DNA from: Opitutus sp. | Lineage (GTDB): Bacteria > Verrucomicrobiota > Verrucomicrobiia > Opitutales > Opitutaceae | NCBI GenBank assembly: GCA_013822585.1 | Contig: PNKG01000006.1 | Coordinates: forward strand, 1-35,055 | Direction: 5' to 3' | Length of the DNA: 35,055 nt | Shown: one piece after another, positions 7,217 through 14,755 of the stretch | Layout of the letters: every line of letters begins with the position of its first letter | Position numbering within the stretch: position 1 is the stretch's first letter | Program-made: the position numbers and the translations under genes | The notes under the pieces: generated by a model | Told to the model about the DNA's origin: nothing | Seen by the model: the letters and a program-made list of their open reading frames with translations, nothing else | Databases searched by the model: none

Positions 7217-7837
7217 TCAGCCGCGCAGCCAGCCGAGCAGCGACTCGACCAGCTGCGCCGCGGCCTCGCCGAGGAAGACGAAATACAGCACGCCGGCGGC
7301 AAACACCACGTAGCCGAGCAGCACGGCGAGCCCGTCGCGCTCGAGCAGGCCGCCGGCGATGAGCAGGACGGCCCACGCCGGAAAACTGTTCGTGAACGGG
7401 ATCGGCAGCGGCAGCAGCAACGCCCCCGCGGCGAGGAGCATCAGCAGGGCGTGGAGCTGGTTGAGCAGCGGCGTGCCGGTCAGCGCGGTCCATCGCGGCC
7501 GGAGCAGGCGTTCGAGGAGGTGGAGGATCTTCGCCGCGACCCGGAACACCTTGAGCAGGAACCCGGCGGGCAGCTGCGTGCGCTGGAGTTTCTTCGGCAG
7601 CCACGGCCGCTGGCCGAGCGTCAGGCGCAGGGCGATGAGCGCGATGGCGAGGCCGAAGGGGGTCGAGAGGCCGGGCAGCGGAATGGGGGTGAGGAAGGGC
7701 AGGGCGAGCAGCACCACGAGCAGCAGGTAGGCGCGGCCGCGCAGCACGTAGATGACCTCGCGCAGGGTGAGCGGCCGGTCGGAGGCGCGCGCCGTGAGGA
7801 GCGCGATTTCCTCGGAGAGTTTCCGTGGCGCCAGCAT
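7217..7837 (-). CDS. ExoD-family membrane protein
   Basis: A 206-residue protein matching the ExoD family (exopolysaccharide synthesis, ExoD). The cytoplasmic N-terminus contains the family-typical LTLREVIYVLRGRAYLLLVV followed by a short membrane segment and the PLPGLSTPFGLAIALIALRL stretch; two to three further hydrophobic segments fill residues 130-195. In rhizobia ExoD affects exopolysaccharide production and alkaline tolerance, but its molecular activity is not known. The start lies 9 bases after the queE stop, so it is probably the last gene of a queC-queE-exoD transcript, though a functional link to queuosine is not evident. The stop is 6 bases from the convergent TerC stop. Confidence 0.85.
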   Translation of the reverse strand: MLAPRKLSEEIALLTARASDRPLTLREVIYVLRGRAYLLLVVLLALPFLTPIPLPGLSTPFGLAIALIALRLTLGQRPWLPKKLQRTQLPAGFLLKVFRVAAKILHLLERLLRPRWTALTGTPLLNQLHALLMLLAAGALLLPLPIPFTNSFPAWAVLLIAGGLLERDGLAVLLGYVVFAAGVLYFVFLGEAAAQLVESLLGWLRG

Positions 7838-7846
7838 GGCCGTCGA

Positions 7847-8539
7847 TCAGGTGCCGCGCCGGTTGCCGTAGAGCTCCACGTGCAGGCGGTGCGCGTAGCG
7901 GTAGCCGCGCGCCTTGCACAGTTCGCCCAGCCAGCCGGCGCGGGAGCGCAGCGTCTCCAAGTCCGTGCCCTCGGGCATCAGCAGCACCTTGTGCGGCGGC
8001 ACCACGCAGAGCGTGTCGCGCAGCAGTTCCTCGATCTCCGCCATGTCGGCCTCGGAGCGGACGACGAACTTCAGCTGGTAATCGCCGGCGGCGATCCAGT
8101 CGGCGAGGACCTCGGGCTGGCGGCGGAGGGATTCGTGCTTCTTGCGCCAGGTGTCGTCGAGGCGAGCGTCCGGCGCGGAGTGGGCGAGCTTCGGGCTGAG
8201 CGAGGCGAGGTCGCAGGCGATGCCGCGGGGCCGCACGGTGGCCGCCGTCTCGATCGTGACGTGGTAGCCGAGCTCCTTGAGCTGGAAGGCCAGCTCGTGG
8301 ATCTCCGGCGCCACCATCGGCTCGCCGCCGGTCAGCACCACGTGTTTCGCCGGGAACGCGCGCACGCGCCGGAGAATTTCGCCGACCTCCAGGTTCTCGC
8401 CTTCCGGGTTCCATGAGGCGTAGGGCGTGTCGCACCAGTTGCAGCGCAGGTTGCAGCCGCTGGTGCGGACGAACACCGACGGCACGCCGGTGAGCTCGCC
8501 CTCGCCCTGGATCGAGTGGAAAATTTCCGAGATGAGCAT
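7847..8539 (-). CDS. queE: 7-carboxy-7-deazaguanine synthase QueE
   Basis: A 230-residue radical-SAM enzyme that converts 6-carboxytetrahydropterin to 7-carboxy-7-deazaguanine in the pathway to preQ0 and queuosine. The N-terminus has the family signature IFHSIQGEGELTGVPSVFVR, then the cluster motif CNLRCNWC (CX3CX2C, C29, C33, C36), which binds the 4Fe-4S cluster; WCDTPYASW follows as expected, and the SAM-binding GGEP motif (VVLTGGEPM) is near residue 70. Length is normal. It follows queC on the same strand, separated by 64 bases filled with a palindromic repeat. The other pathway genes (queD, folE) are not in the window. Confidence 0.95.
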   Translation of the reverse strand: MLISEIFHSIQGEGELTGVPSVFVRTSGCNLRCNWCDTPYASWNPEGENLEVGEILRRVRAFPAKHVVLTGGEPMVAPEIHELAFQLKELGYHVTIETAATVRPRGIACDLASLSPKLAHSAPDARLDDTWRKKHESLRRQPEVLADWIAAGDYQLKFVVRSEADMAEIEELLRDTLCVVPPHKVLLMPEGTDLETLRSRAGWLGELCKARGYRYAHRLHVELYGNRRGT

Positions 8540-8550
8540 TCTGGTCGCCC

Positions 8551-8611
8551 GCTAATCACGCGAATATCCGCGAATCTCAAACCTCGATTCGCGGGAATTC
8601 GCGCTATCCGC
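8551..8611. repeat. Inverted repeat between queC and queE that supplies the queC stop codon
   Basis: Arms of about 26 bases (GCTAATCACGCGAATATCCG... against ...GATTCGCGGGAATTCGCG) flank a short A/C-rich loop. The element fills nearly the whole queC-queE gap, and the queC stop (8604-8606) lies within its right arm, so the last residues of QueC are repeat-encoded. A transcript would form a long hairpin here, which could attenuate queE or protect the upstream mRNA. Confidence 0.65.
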
Positions 8612-9293
8612 GGGAAGGATTGGCCGGCAGCGGCGGCGTGGCGGCGTAAGCGGTCGGGTCGGCGAGGCCGGCCTGCTGGAAGGCCTCGCGGCGCTCGACG
8701 CAGGTCCCGCATTTGCCGCAGTGGATTTCGCCGCCTTGGTAGCACGACCACGTTTGGGCGAGGTCGACCCCGAGGCGCGCGGCTTCGGCGGCGATCCGAC
8801 CCTTGTTCAGCGCGATGAAGGGCCGCAGCAGCTGGATGCCGGCATAGGTGCCCAGCCGCAGCGCCTCGCCCATCGCGCGCATGAAGTCCTCGCGGCAGTC
8901 CGGGTAGATCGCGTGGTCGCCCCCGTGCGCCGCGATGACGAGCCCCTCCGCGCCGACGCTCTCGGCGAAGCCGCCGGCCACCGCCAGCATGATGCCGTTG
9001 CGGAAGGGCACGACGGTGCGCTTCATGTTCTCGTCCGCATAGTGGCCCTCGGGGATGGCGCCGCCGGACTTCAGCAGGTCGGAGCTGAAATGCTCGCCAA
9101 TGAAGGCCAGCGGCACCACCTGGTGCGGGGCGCCGGCCAGCCGGGCGTGGGCGGCGGCGAAGGGGATCTCGCGGTGGTTGTGCTTGGCACCGTAGTCGAA
9201 GCTCAGGACCACGCGCACGTCGTGGCACCGCCGCGCCCAGTGGAGCGCGGTCACGGAGTCCATTCCCCCGGAGCAGAGCACGACGACCTTCAC
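8604..9293 (-). CDS. queC: 7-cyano-7-deazaguanine synthase QueC
   Basis: A 229-residue ATP-dependent enzyme that turns 7-carboxy-7-deazaguanine and ammonia into preQ0. The PP-loop motif SGGMDS (residues 8-13) binds ATP, and the C-terminal zinc site is intact: C184, then CGKCGTC giving C192, C195 and C198. RNGIMLAVAGGFAE matches the family middle region. The start is GTG at 9293, with MKVVVLCSGGMDS the expected N-terminus. First gene of the queC-queE-exoD run. The last few residues run into a palindromic repeat, but they lie beyond the conserved domain, so activity should be unaffected. Confidence 0.95.
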   Translation of the reverse strand: MKVVVLCSGGMDSVTALHWARRCHDVRVVLSFDYGAKHNHREIPFAAAHARLAGAPHQVVPLAFIGEHFSSDLLKSGGAIPEGHYADENMKRTVVPFRNGIMLAVAGGFAESVGAEGLVIAAHGGDHAIYPDCREDFMRAMGEALRLGTYAGIQLLRPFIALNKGRIAAEAARLGVDLAQTWSCYQGGEIHCGKCGTCVERREAFQQAGLADPTAYAATPPLPANPSRG

Positions 9294-9294
9294 C

Positions 9295-9310
9295 GGCCCT
9301 ACCTAGGGCC
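9295..9310. promoter_or_regulatory. 16-bp palindrome touching the queC start
   Basis: GGCCCTACCTAGGGCC has perfect 7-base arms and ends one base from the queC GTG. It would cover the ribosome-binding region in the mRNA or serve as an operator in DNA. No preQ1 riboswitch consensus is recognisable in the 158-base divergent region (9294-9451). Confidence 0.35.
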
Positions 9311-9451
9311 CCGGCCCCGAAAAACCCACCAAAATCTCGCCGCCGGGCGGGGTGGCCGGGAGGCGGAAGGCGGCGATTAATCCGGCCTTGAAGGGCCCCG
9401 GGCTTTGGGTTTTCTGTTCGGCTCCCTTCCGTCCGTAGGCGGACACAGTTC

Positions 9452-10306
9452 ATGATCCTCTTTCACGACCCAACTTGCGCGGAATACGGCTCGTCCATGC
9501 GGCCGGAGCAACCCGCGCGCCTCACCCGCAGCGTGCCGCACCTGAAGGCGGCCCACCCGGACTGGGAGTGGCGGCTGCCGGGGCCCCTCGACGAGGCGGT
9601 CCTCCTCACCGCGCACACGCCCGCGCTGATCAAGCGCATCGCCCACGGGCCGGACATCGACGACGACACGCCGTATTTTCCCGGCATCGAGCGGCACGCC
9701 CGCCGCGCCGTGGCCGCCGCGCTCGACGCCGCGCACGAGGCGCTGGCCGGGCGCCGGGCCTTCGCGCTCATGCGCCCGCCCGGCCACCACTGCACGCGCA
9801 ACCAGGCGATGGGCTTCTGCTACCTCAACCAGATTGCCATCGCCGCGCTCAACGCCCGCGGCGGCGGCAGCGTGCGCGTGGCCGTGTGGGATTTCGACGC
9901 CCACCACGGCAACGGCACCGAGGACATCCTTGAGGGCAAGCCCGGCCTGTTCTTCGCGTCGGTGCACCAGTATCCCGGCTATCCCGGCACCGGCACGCGC
10001 TCGACCGTCAACTGCCGCAACTTCCCCGTGCCACCGCACGCGCCGCGCGAACAGCACATGGCCGAACTCGCGCGCTCCTGGGAGGCCGTCCTCAATTTCA
10101 GGCCCGACCTCGTGCTCGTCTCCGCCGGCTTCGACGCCTACGTGCACGATCCCCTCACCGAGATGACGCTCGGGCTCGCCGACTTCGCCGAACTCGGCCG
10201 CTGGGTGCGCCAGAGCGGCCTGCCTGCGGCCGGCGCGCTCGAAGGCGGCTACAGCGACGACCTCCCCCGGCTGCTCGACGCCTACCTCTCGGCCTGCGAC
10301 CAGTGA
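9452..10306 (+). CDS. Histone-deacetylase-superfamily amidohydrolase (AcuC/acetylpolyamine hydrolase-like)
   Basis: A 284-residue zinc amidohydrolase of the arginase/deacetylase fold. Active-site motifs are complete: RPPGHH (H112, H113), DFDAHHGNG (zinc ligands D149 and H151), SAGFDA (zinc ligand D228) and the transition-state tyrosine in EGGY (Y267). Bacterial members remove acetyl groups from polyamines, acetoin-pathway proteins or other small amides; the substrate cannot be set from sequence. The protein lacks a signal peptide. It is shorter than eukaryotic enzymes but normal for bacterial ones. The RNase D gene starts 10 bases after the stop, so the two are likely co-transcribed. Confidence 0.92.
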   Translation: MILFHDPTCAEYGSSMRPEQPARLTRSVPHLKAAHPDWEWRLPGPLDEAVLLTAHTPALIKRIAHGPDIDDDTPYFPGIERHARRAVAAALDAAHEALAGRRAFALMRPPGHHCTRNQAMGFCYLNQIAIAALNARGGGSVRVAVWDFDAHHGNGTEDILEGKPGLFFASVHQYPGYPGTGTRSTVNCRNFPVPPHAPREQHMAELARSWEAVLNFRPDLVLVSAGFDAYVHDPLTEMTLGLADFAELGRWVRQSGLPAAGALEGGYSDDLPRLLDAYLSACDQ

Positions 10307-10316
10307 AGCTTTCCGC

Positions 10317-11429
10317 GTGAATTCCGCTCCGCATTACCAGCTCATCACCTCGGCCGCCCAGCTCGGGCCGCTCTACGCCGCGCTCGACCGCGTGGACGAG
10401 ATCGCCCTCGATACCGAGGCGGACAACCTCTACCGCTACCGCACCGCCATCTGCCTCCTGCAGATCCAGGCCGGCCGCGAGATCTATCTCGTCGACCTCC
10501 TGGCGGACCTGCCGCTCGGCGAGCTCTGGCCGCGCCTCGCCCAGAAGCACCTCGTGATGCACGGCAGCGACTACGACCTGCGCCTCCTGCGCGGGCTCTG
10601 CGATTTCCGGCCACGCAGCCTGTTCGACACGATGTTCGCCGCCCAGCTGCTCAACATCCAGCGCTTCGGCCTCGCCGCGCTGCTCGAGCAGTTCTTCGGC
10701 GTGCAGCTCGACAAGGACCACCAAAAGGCCAACTGGTCCAGGCGCCCGCTCGAACCGGACATGCTCGACTACGCCGCGCTCGACGTCCACCACCTCCCCG
10801 CCTTGCGCGACAAGCTCACCGCCGAGCTCGCCAAGCTCGGCCGCCTCGACTGGCTGCAGCAGCGCTGCCGCTGGCAGATCGACGTGGCCGGCGAGGGCTT
10901 CGCCGGGCCGGACGAGAATTCCTGGCGCCTCGGCGGATCGGAGAAGCTCGGCGGCCGCGGCCTCGCCGTGCTCCACCAGCTCTGGCACTGGCGCGAGCGC
11001 TGGGCCGAGAAGCTCGACACCCCGCCCTTCAAGGTCACGGGCAACGAGATGCTCATGCGCATCGCCCGCGCGGCCGACGACGGTCTGCCCCTGCAGGACG
11101 TGCTGCACGTGCACCTCGGCCGGCGTCACGACCGCCTCTTCCCGAGCATGGCCGAGGCGGTCCGTCAGGGCTTCGCCGCCGACCCGCGCTCGCTGCCGCG
11201 CCGCGAGCGCCGCCGCGACTTCGCCCCGCTCACCCCCGAGGAACTCTCGCGGCAGGACCGCATCAAGGCCGACCGCGACCGCCTCGCGCAGGGCCTCAAC
11301 CTCGACCCCACGCTCATCGCCACCCGCTCGCAGCTCGTCCAGATCGCCCGCCAGCCGGCGAGCATCGACGAAGTGCTGCTGCCGTGGCAGGCGCAGCTCC
11401 TCAAGACCGAGCCCGCCTGGAAGACATGA
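10317..11429 (+). CDS. rnd: Ribonuclease D
   Basis: A 370-residue 3'-5' exoribonuclease of the DEDDy type that trims tRNA and other RNA 3' ends. Exo motifs are complete: ALDTEAD (D32, E34), GSDYDL with the second aspartate near residue 85-87, LFDTMFAAQLL (D104) and YAALDVHHL (Y152, D156). The C-terminal half (residues 215-300) has the helical HRDC-like character of RNase D. Two metal ions held by the acidic residues perform hydrolysis. The start is GTG at 10317, ten bases after the deacetylase-like gene. A palindromic element follows the stop and separates it from oleC. Confidence 0.9.
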   Translation: MNSAPHYQLITSAAQLGPLYAALDRVDEIALDTEADNLYRYRTAICLLQIQAGREIYLVDLLADLPLGELWPRLAQKHLVMHGSDYDLRLLRGLCDFRPRSLFDTMFAAQLLNIQRFGLAALLEQFFGVQLDKDHQKANWSRRPLEPDMLDYAALDVHHLPALRDKLTAELAKLGRLDWLQQRCRWQIDVAGEGFAGPDENSWRLGGSEKLGGRGLAVLHQLWHWRERWAEKLDTPPFKVTGNEMLMRIARAADDGLPLQDVLHVHLGRRHDRLFPSMAEAVRQGFAADPRSLPRRERRRDFAPLTPEELSRQDRIKADRDRLAQGLNLDPTLIATRSQLVQIARQPASIDEVLLPWQAQLLKTEPAWKT

Positions 11430-11484
11430 CCTCCGGTCCGTCATCGCGAACCCCCGCCGCGGCCGCGCAGAGGCCCCGCCCGAC

Positions 11485-11580
11485 TTTGGGGCTAATAAGC
11501 AACAATCGCCCTCCGCTCGCCCCCGGGCCCGTCGGAAGGGAAATCCGGGGGAAGCGGATTTGTTGCTTAATAGCCCCAAA
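11485..11580. repeat. 96-bp inverted-repeat element upstream of oleC
   Basis: Ends are TTTGGGGCTAATAAGCAACA... and its near-perfect inverse ...TGTTGCTTAATAGCCCCAAA (21-base arms with one mismatch). The interior is GC-rich. It fills the rnd-oleC gap and ends 12 bases before the oleC ATG; the apparent 11-codon N-terminal extension of the oleC ORF is repeat-derived. The interior shares GGATTTCC and a GGGCGAGCG-AGGG block with the insertion inside oleD (13911-14039), so both seem to be members of one family. Confidence 0.75.
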
Positions 11581-11592
11581 GCCTCCCTCCGC

Positions 11593-13257
11593 ATGAGCGA
11601 ATCCGCCAACATCGCCCGGCACCTGCCGCTCATGGCGGCGCGCCAGCCGGACCACCCGGCGGTCAAGGTCCCGCGCGGCCGCTCCGGCGGGCGCATCGAC
11701 TACCTCGCGCTCTCCTTCCGCGAGCTCGACGACGAGGTGAACGCCTGGGTCGCGCGCCTCGGGGCCAAGGGCGTGCGCCGCGGCGACCGCGTGCTCGTGC
11801 TGGTGCGGCAGGGCCTGCCGCTCATCGCCGCGGCCTTCGCGCTCTTCAAGCTCGGCGCCGTGCCCGTGATCATCGATCCCGGCATGGGCCGCGGGAGCTT
11901 CCTGCGCTGTGTCGAGCGCTCGCGCCCGCGCGTGCTCCTCGGCATCCCGCTGGCGCAGGCGCTGAGCCACGTGTTCCGCCGCGCCTTCGCCTCGGTCGAG
12001 GTGCGCGTCTGGGTCAGCGGCTCGCCCACGGCCCGCTGCGGCGGGGCGGGTCCGGGCAAACTGGCGGAGACCGCGCCGGGCGAGCTGGCCGCCATTCTCT
12101 TCACCAGCGGCTCCACCGGCGCGCCGAAGGGCGTGTGCTACGAGCACGGCATGTTCGACGCGCAGGTGCGGCTCGTGCGCGACACCTACGGCATCCGGCC
12201 GGGCGAAGTCGATTTGCCGATGCTGCCGATCTTCGCGCTCTTCAACCCCGCCCTTGGCATGACCACCATCGTGCCCGAGATCGACCCCTCGCGTCCGGCC
12301 GCGGTCGATCCGGCCAAGATCGTGCAGGCGATCGAACAGGAGAAGGTGACGAACACCTTCGGCTCGCCCACGCTCTGGCGCAAGATCGCCGCGCACTGCC
12401 GCGCCACGCAGGCGACGCTGCCGGCGTTGCGGCGCGTGCTCATGGCCGGCGCGCCCGTGCCGCCGGCGCTGTTTGCCGAGGTGCAGGCGCTATTGCCGAA
12501 CGGCACGGCCCACAGCCCTTATGGCGCCACCGAGTCGCTGCCGCTGTGCAACGTCGCCGCGGCCGAGATCGATGCGGCGGCGACCCTGACCGGCCGCGGC
12601 ACCTGTGTCGGCCGTCCCGTGGACGAGATCGAGGTGAGGATCATCGCGCTCACCGACGAGCCGGTCGCCACGCTCGCCGGGGCGCACGAACTGCCGCCCG
12701 GCGGGATCGGGGAGATTGTCGTCCGCGGCCCGGTGGTGACCAAGCTCTACGACGCGCTCCCCGAGGCGACCGCGGCCGCGAAGATCCGCGACGGCGACAC
12801 GGTGTGGCACCGCATGGGCGACGCCGGCTACCTCGATGCCGACGGCCGCCTCTGGTTTGTCGGCCGGAAGGCCGAGCGCGTCGAGACCCGCGAGGGCCTG
12901 CTCTTTCCCGACCAGGTGGAACCCATCTTCAACCAGCACCCCGATGTGCGGCGGACGGCGTTGGTCGGGCTCGGCGAGCGGGGCCGGCAGCGGCCGGCGA
13001 TCGTCGTCGAACCGCGCGGCCGCGCGGTGGTGGAGACCCCGTCGCTGCGCCGAAAGCTCATGCGCGAGCTGCGCGCGCTCGCCGCAAAGCATCCGCACAC
13101 GGACCGCATCCGGCTGGCCTTTCTCCATCCGGCGTTTCCCGTCGACGTCCGCCACAACGCCAAGATCCACCGGCTCACGCTGGCAAAATGGGCGGCGCAC
13201 CACTCGGGATACGAACTCGACAAGCGCGAGGTGCCCGTGGGGGCCCTGAAGCGATGA
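11593..13257 (+). CDS. oleC: OleC: AMP-dependent acyl ligase/beta-lactone synthetase of olefin biosynthesis
   Basis: A 554-residue adenylate-forming enzyme. The ATP motif ILFTSGSTGAPKG (residues 169-180), the SPYGATES motif, and the GDAGYLDADGRLWFVGR hinge are all intact. Length and the paired oleD gene identify OleC, which cyclises a 2-alkyl-3-hydroxyacid to a beta-lactone with ATP; OleB later decarboxylates it to a long-chain cis-olefin. A plain fatty-acyl-CoA ligase is the alternative, but the ATGA overlap with an OleD-like reductase argues for Ole. The ATG at 11593 is preferred because the upstream codons derive from a palindromic repeat. OleA and OleB, required to make olefins, are not in this window. 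Confidence 0.85.
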   Translation: MSESANIARHLPLMAARQPDHPAVKVPRGRSGGRIDYLALSFRELDDEVNAWVARLGAKGVRRGDRVLVLVRQGLPLIAAAFALFKLGAVPVIIDPGMGRGSFLRCVERSRPRVLLGIPLAQALSHVFRRAFASVEVRVWVSGSPTARCGGAGPGKLAETAPGELAAILFTSGSTGAPKGVCYEHGMFDAQVRLVRDTYGIRPGEVDLPMLPIFALFNPALGMTTIVPEIDPSRPAAVDPAKIVQAIEQEKVTNTFGSPTLWRKIAAHCRATQATLPALRRVLMAGAPVPPALFAEVQALLPNGTAHSPYGATESLPLCNVAAAEIDAAATLTGRGTCVGRPVDEIEVRIIALTDEPVATLAGAHELPPGGIGEIVVRGPVVTKLYDALPEATAAAKIRDGDTVWHRMGDAGYLDADGRLWFVGRKAERVETREGLLFPDQVEPIFNQHPDVRRTALVGLGERGRQRPAIVVEPRGRAVVETPSLRRKLMRELRALAAKHPHTDRIRLAFLHPAFPVDVRHNAKIHRLTLAKWAAHHSGYELDKREVPVGALKR

Positions 13258-14375
13258 ACGGCCCTGCCTTCATCACCGGCGCGAGCGGATTCATCGGCGG
13301 CCAGCTCGCCGGGCGGCTCCTCGCGGCCGGCCGGCCGGTGCGCGTGCTCGCGCGGCGCGACCTGCCGGAGCTGGCGAAACTCGGCGCGCGGATCGTGCGC
13401 GGCGATTTGCACGACCCCGCGGCCCTGCGCACGGGCTGCGAGGGCGCGGAGACGGTTTTCCATGTGGCCGGGCGCGTGGGAGTGTGGGGACCGGACGAGG
13501 ATTTTTTCCATGTGAACGTCGAGGGCACGCGCCACGTGGTCGCGGCTTGCCGTGCGGCGCACGTGCCGCGGTTGGTCTATACCAGTTCGCCGAGCGTGGT
13601 CTTCAACGGCGGCGATCTGGCCGGGGTCGACGAGTCCGCGCCGCTCTGCGCCGCGGCGCCCTGCGCCTATCCGACGAGCAAGGCCGCGGCCGAACGGCTC
13701 GTCGCCGCGGCCAACGGCCGCGAGTTGGCGACCGTGGCGTTGCGGCCGCATCTCGTCTGGGGGCCGGGCGACCGCCACGTCGTGCCGCGCGTGCTGGCGC
13801 TGGCGCGGCGCGGCAGGCTGAAGATCGTCGGCGCCGGGCGGAATCTCGTCGATTGCACGCACATTGCGAACGTCGTCGACGCGCACCTGTGCGCCGAGCG
13901 GGCGTTGGCGAATTGTCACCTAATAGGTGACGGACAAACAACGCGACGCGCGGATTTCCGGGCGAGCGAGGGGGAAAGTTGTCACCTAATAGGTGACAGT
14001 GCCCACGGAGCGACGGCCCGCGGAGGGGCGCGGGATCCGCGGGGGAAGGCGTATTTCATCACGAACGGCGAGCCGGTGGTGCTCTGGGACTGGATCAACG
14101 AGCTGCTGCGCGGCGTGGGCATTCCCGAAATCACGCGCCACGTCCCGCTCGGCACGGCGTATCGGGCGGGCGCGGTGCTTGAGACGCTGTGGCGCTGGCT
14201 GCCGCTGAAAGGCGAGCCGCCGATGACGCGCTTTGTGGCCAAGGAGCTGGCGACCGACCACTGGTTCCGGATCGACGCGGCGCGCCGCGACCTCGGCTAC
14301 GCGCCGCGTGTGACGATGGAGAGGGGGACGGCGGAGTTGATCGCGCACTACCGCGCGGAGCAGCCCTTCTATTGA
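13254..14375 (+). CDS. oleD: OleD: NAD(P)-dependent 2-alkyl-3-ketoacid reductase with an in-frame repeat insertion
   Basis: A 373-residue short-chain (extended) reductase of the 3-beta-hydroxysteroid dehydrogenase group. It should reduce the 2-alkyl-3-ketoacid made by OleA to the hydroxyacid used by OleC. Visible are the nucleotide-binding GASGFIGG (residues 9-16) and the catalytic YPTSK (Y139, K143) with SSPS near 111-114, then the typical GKAYFITNGEPV...WDWIN segment. Between residues 219 and 263 an extra stretch of about 40 residues appears, containing CHLIGDG and CHLIGDS 22 codons apart; it is encoded by a palindromic element and absent from the family as I know it. It falls past the active-site motifs, in a loop-like region, so the enzyme may still work. 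Coupled to oleC by ATGA. Its stop codon lies in the terminal repeat of another element. Confidence 0.85.
   Translation: MNGPAFITGASGFIGGQLAGRLLAAGRPVRVLARRDLPELAKLGARIVRGDLHDPAALRTGCEGAETVFHVAGRVGVWGPDEDFFHVNVEGTRHVVAACRAAHVPRLVYTSSPSVVFNGGDLAGVDESAPLCAAAPCAYPTSKAAAERLVAAANGRELATVALRPHLVWGPGDRHVVPRVLALARRGRLKIVGAGRNLVDCTHIANVVDAHLCAERALANCHLIGDGQTTRRADFRASEGESCHLIGDSAHGATARGGARDPRGKAYFITNGEPVVLWDWINELLRGVGIPEITRHVPLGTAYRAGAVLETLWRWLPLKGEPPMTRFVAKELATDHWFRIDAARRDLGYAPRVTMERGTAELIAHYRAEQPFY
13911..14039. repeat. In-frame palindromic insertion within oleD
   Basis: Two exact copies of the 17-base palindrome GTCACCTAATAGGTGAC (13915-13931 and 13981-13997) sit 66 bases apart, a multiple of three, so both are read as CHLIGD. 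Between them lies GGATTTCCGGGCGAGCGAGG, similar to the inverted interior of the element at 11485. The right-hand boundary is judged from where the OleD family sequence resumes (GKAYF) and is approximate. Confidence 0.75.
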
Positions 14376-14517
14376 GCCTGGATTCCGCGATTGCCTGAAG
14401 TGTGGGAGGGGCATTACGCCCCGACATCGGCCGCCTCTTCCGCGCCCGGGAAAGTCGCGGCGCAAAGCCGCTCCCACATTCGGAGCCGTCCTCTCCAATC
14501 CCGGAATCCGGGCTCAA
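14372..14517 (-). repeat. Long paired-palindrome element, copy 1 (inverted relative to copy 2)
   Basis: Terminal inverted repeats TTGAGCCTGGATTCCG and CGGAATCCGGGCTCAA bound a 146-base element. Inside are two hairpins, GGGGCATTACGCCCC and GCGGCGCAAAGCCGC, in the inverted doublet layout, each next to GTGGGAG/CTCCCAC. Its reverse complement matches the copy at 20985-21121 over about 133 bases with around ten differences by eye. It starts inside the oleD stop codon region (TGA at 14373-14375). It forms the first third of the 380-base gap between oleD and the receiver gene. Confidence 0.85.
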
Positions 14518-14564
14518 TACTGCGGCTCGCGCGACTGGCTGACGCGATCCTGCGTTCCCGGGGG

Positions 14565-14603
14565 GCCTGCGTCCCGCAGGCGGTCCTCGGCGTCCCGCCG
14601 AGG
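14565..14603. repeat. Tandem hairpins (GGCGTCCC family)
   Basis: Two adjacent stems, GCCTGCGTCCCGCAGGC (14565-14581) and CCTCGGCGTCCCGCCGAGG (14585-14603), lie in the oleD-receiver gap right after the longer element. They share the GTCCC loop with the 20896-20950 repeat and may be a truncated relative. Confidence 0.6.
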
Positions 14604-14605
14604 TG

Positions 14606-14686
14606 GCGCTCATCGCGCCCGCCCGCCGCCTCGTCGAACTGTGCAACCTGCTCAGCAAAAATCCCGACTTTCAGCTTGTCCACTGA
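14606..14686 (+). pseudogene. Possible transposase C-terminal relic (IS110-like)
   Basis: A 26-codon plus-strand frame that ends at TGA reads ALIAPARRLVELCNLLSKNP and then DFQLVH. The pattern (A-L-x-A-x-A-R-R-L followed by an N-x-L helix) is similar to the C-terminal helix of IS110-type transposases. It is short and has no start or upstream domain, so this is only a suggestion. The remainder of the gap to 14755 shows nothing I can name. Confidence 0.25.
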
Positions 14687-14755
14687 CACGGTTGCTCCCC
14701 GGAAGCGGAGCGCGACACAGGGCAGCCTGATGGACGAGCCTCGATAGGCCGTCTC

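Noticed and set aside
9294-9451. preQ1 riboswitch before queC
   Set aside because: I looked for the short C-rich loop and A-rich tail of the preQ1 classes between the divergent genes and did not see them; only a GC palindrome is present.
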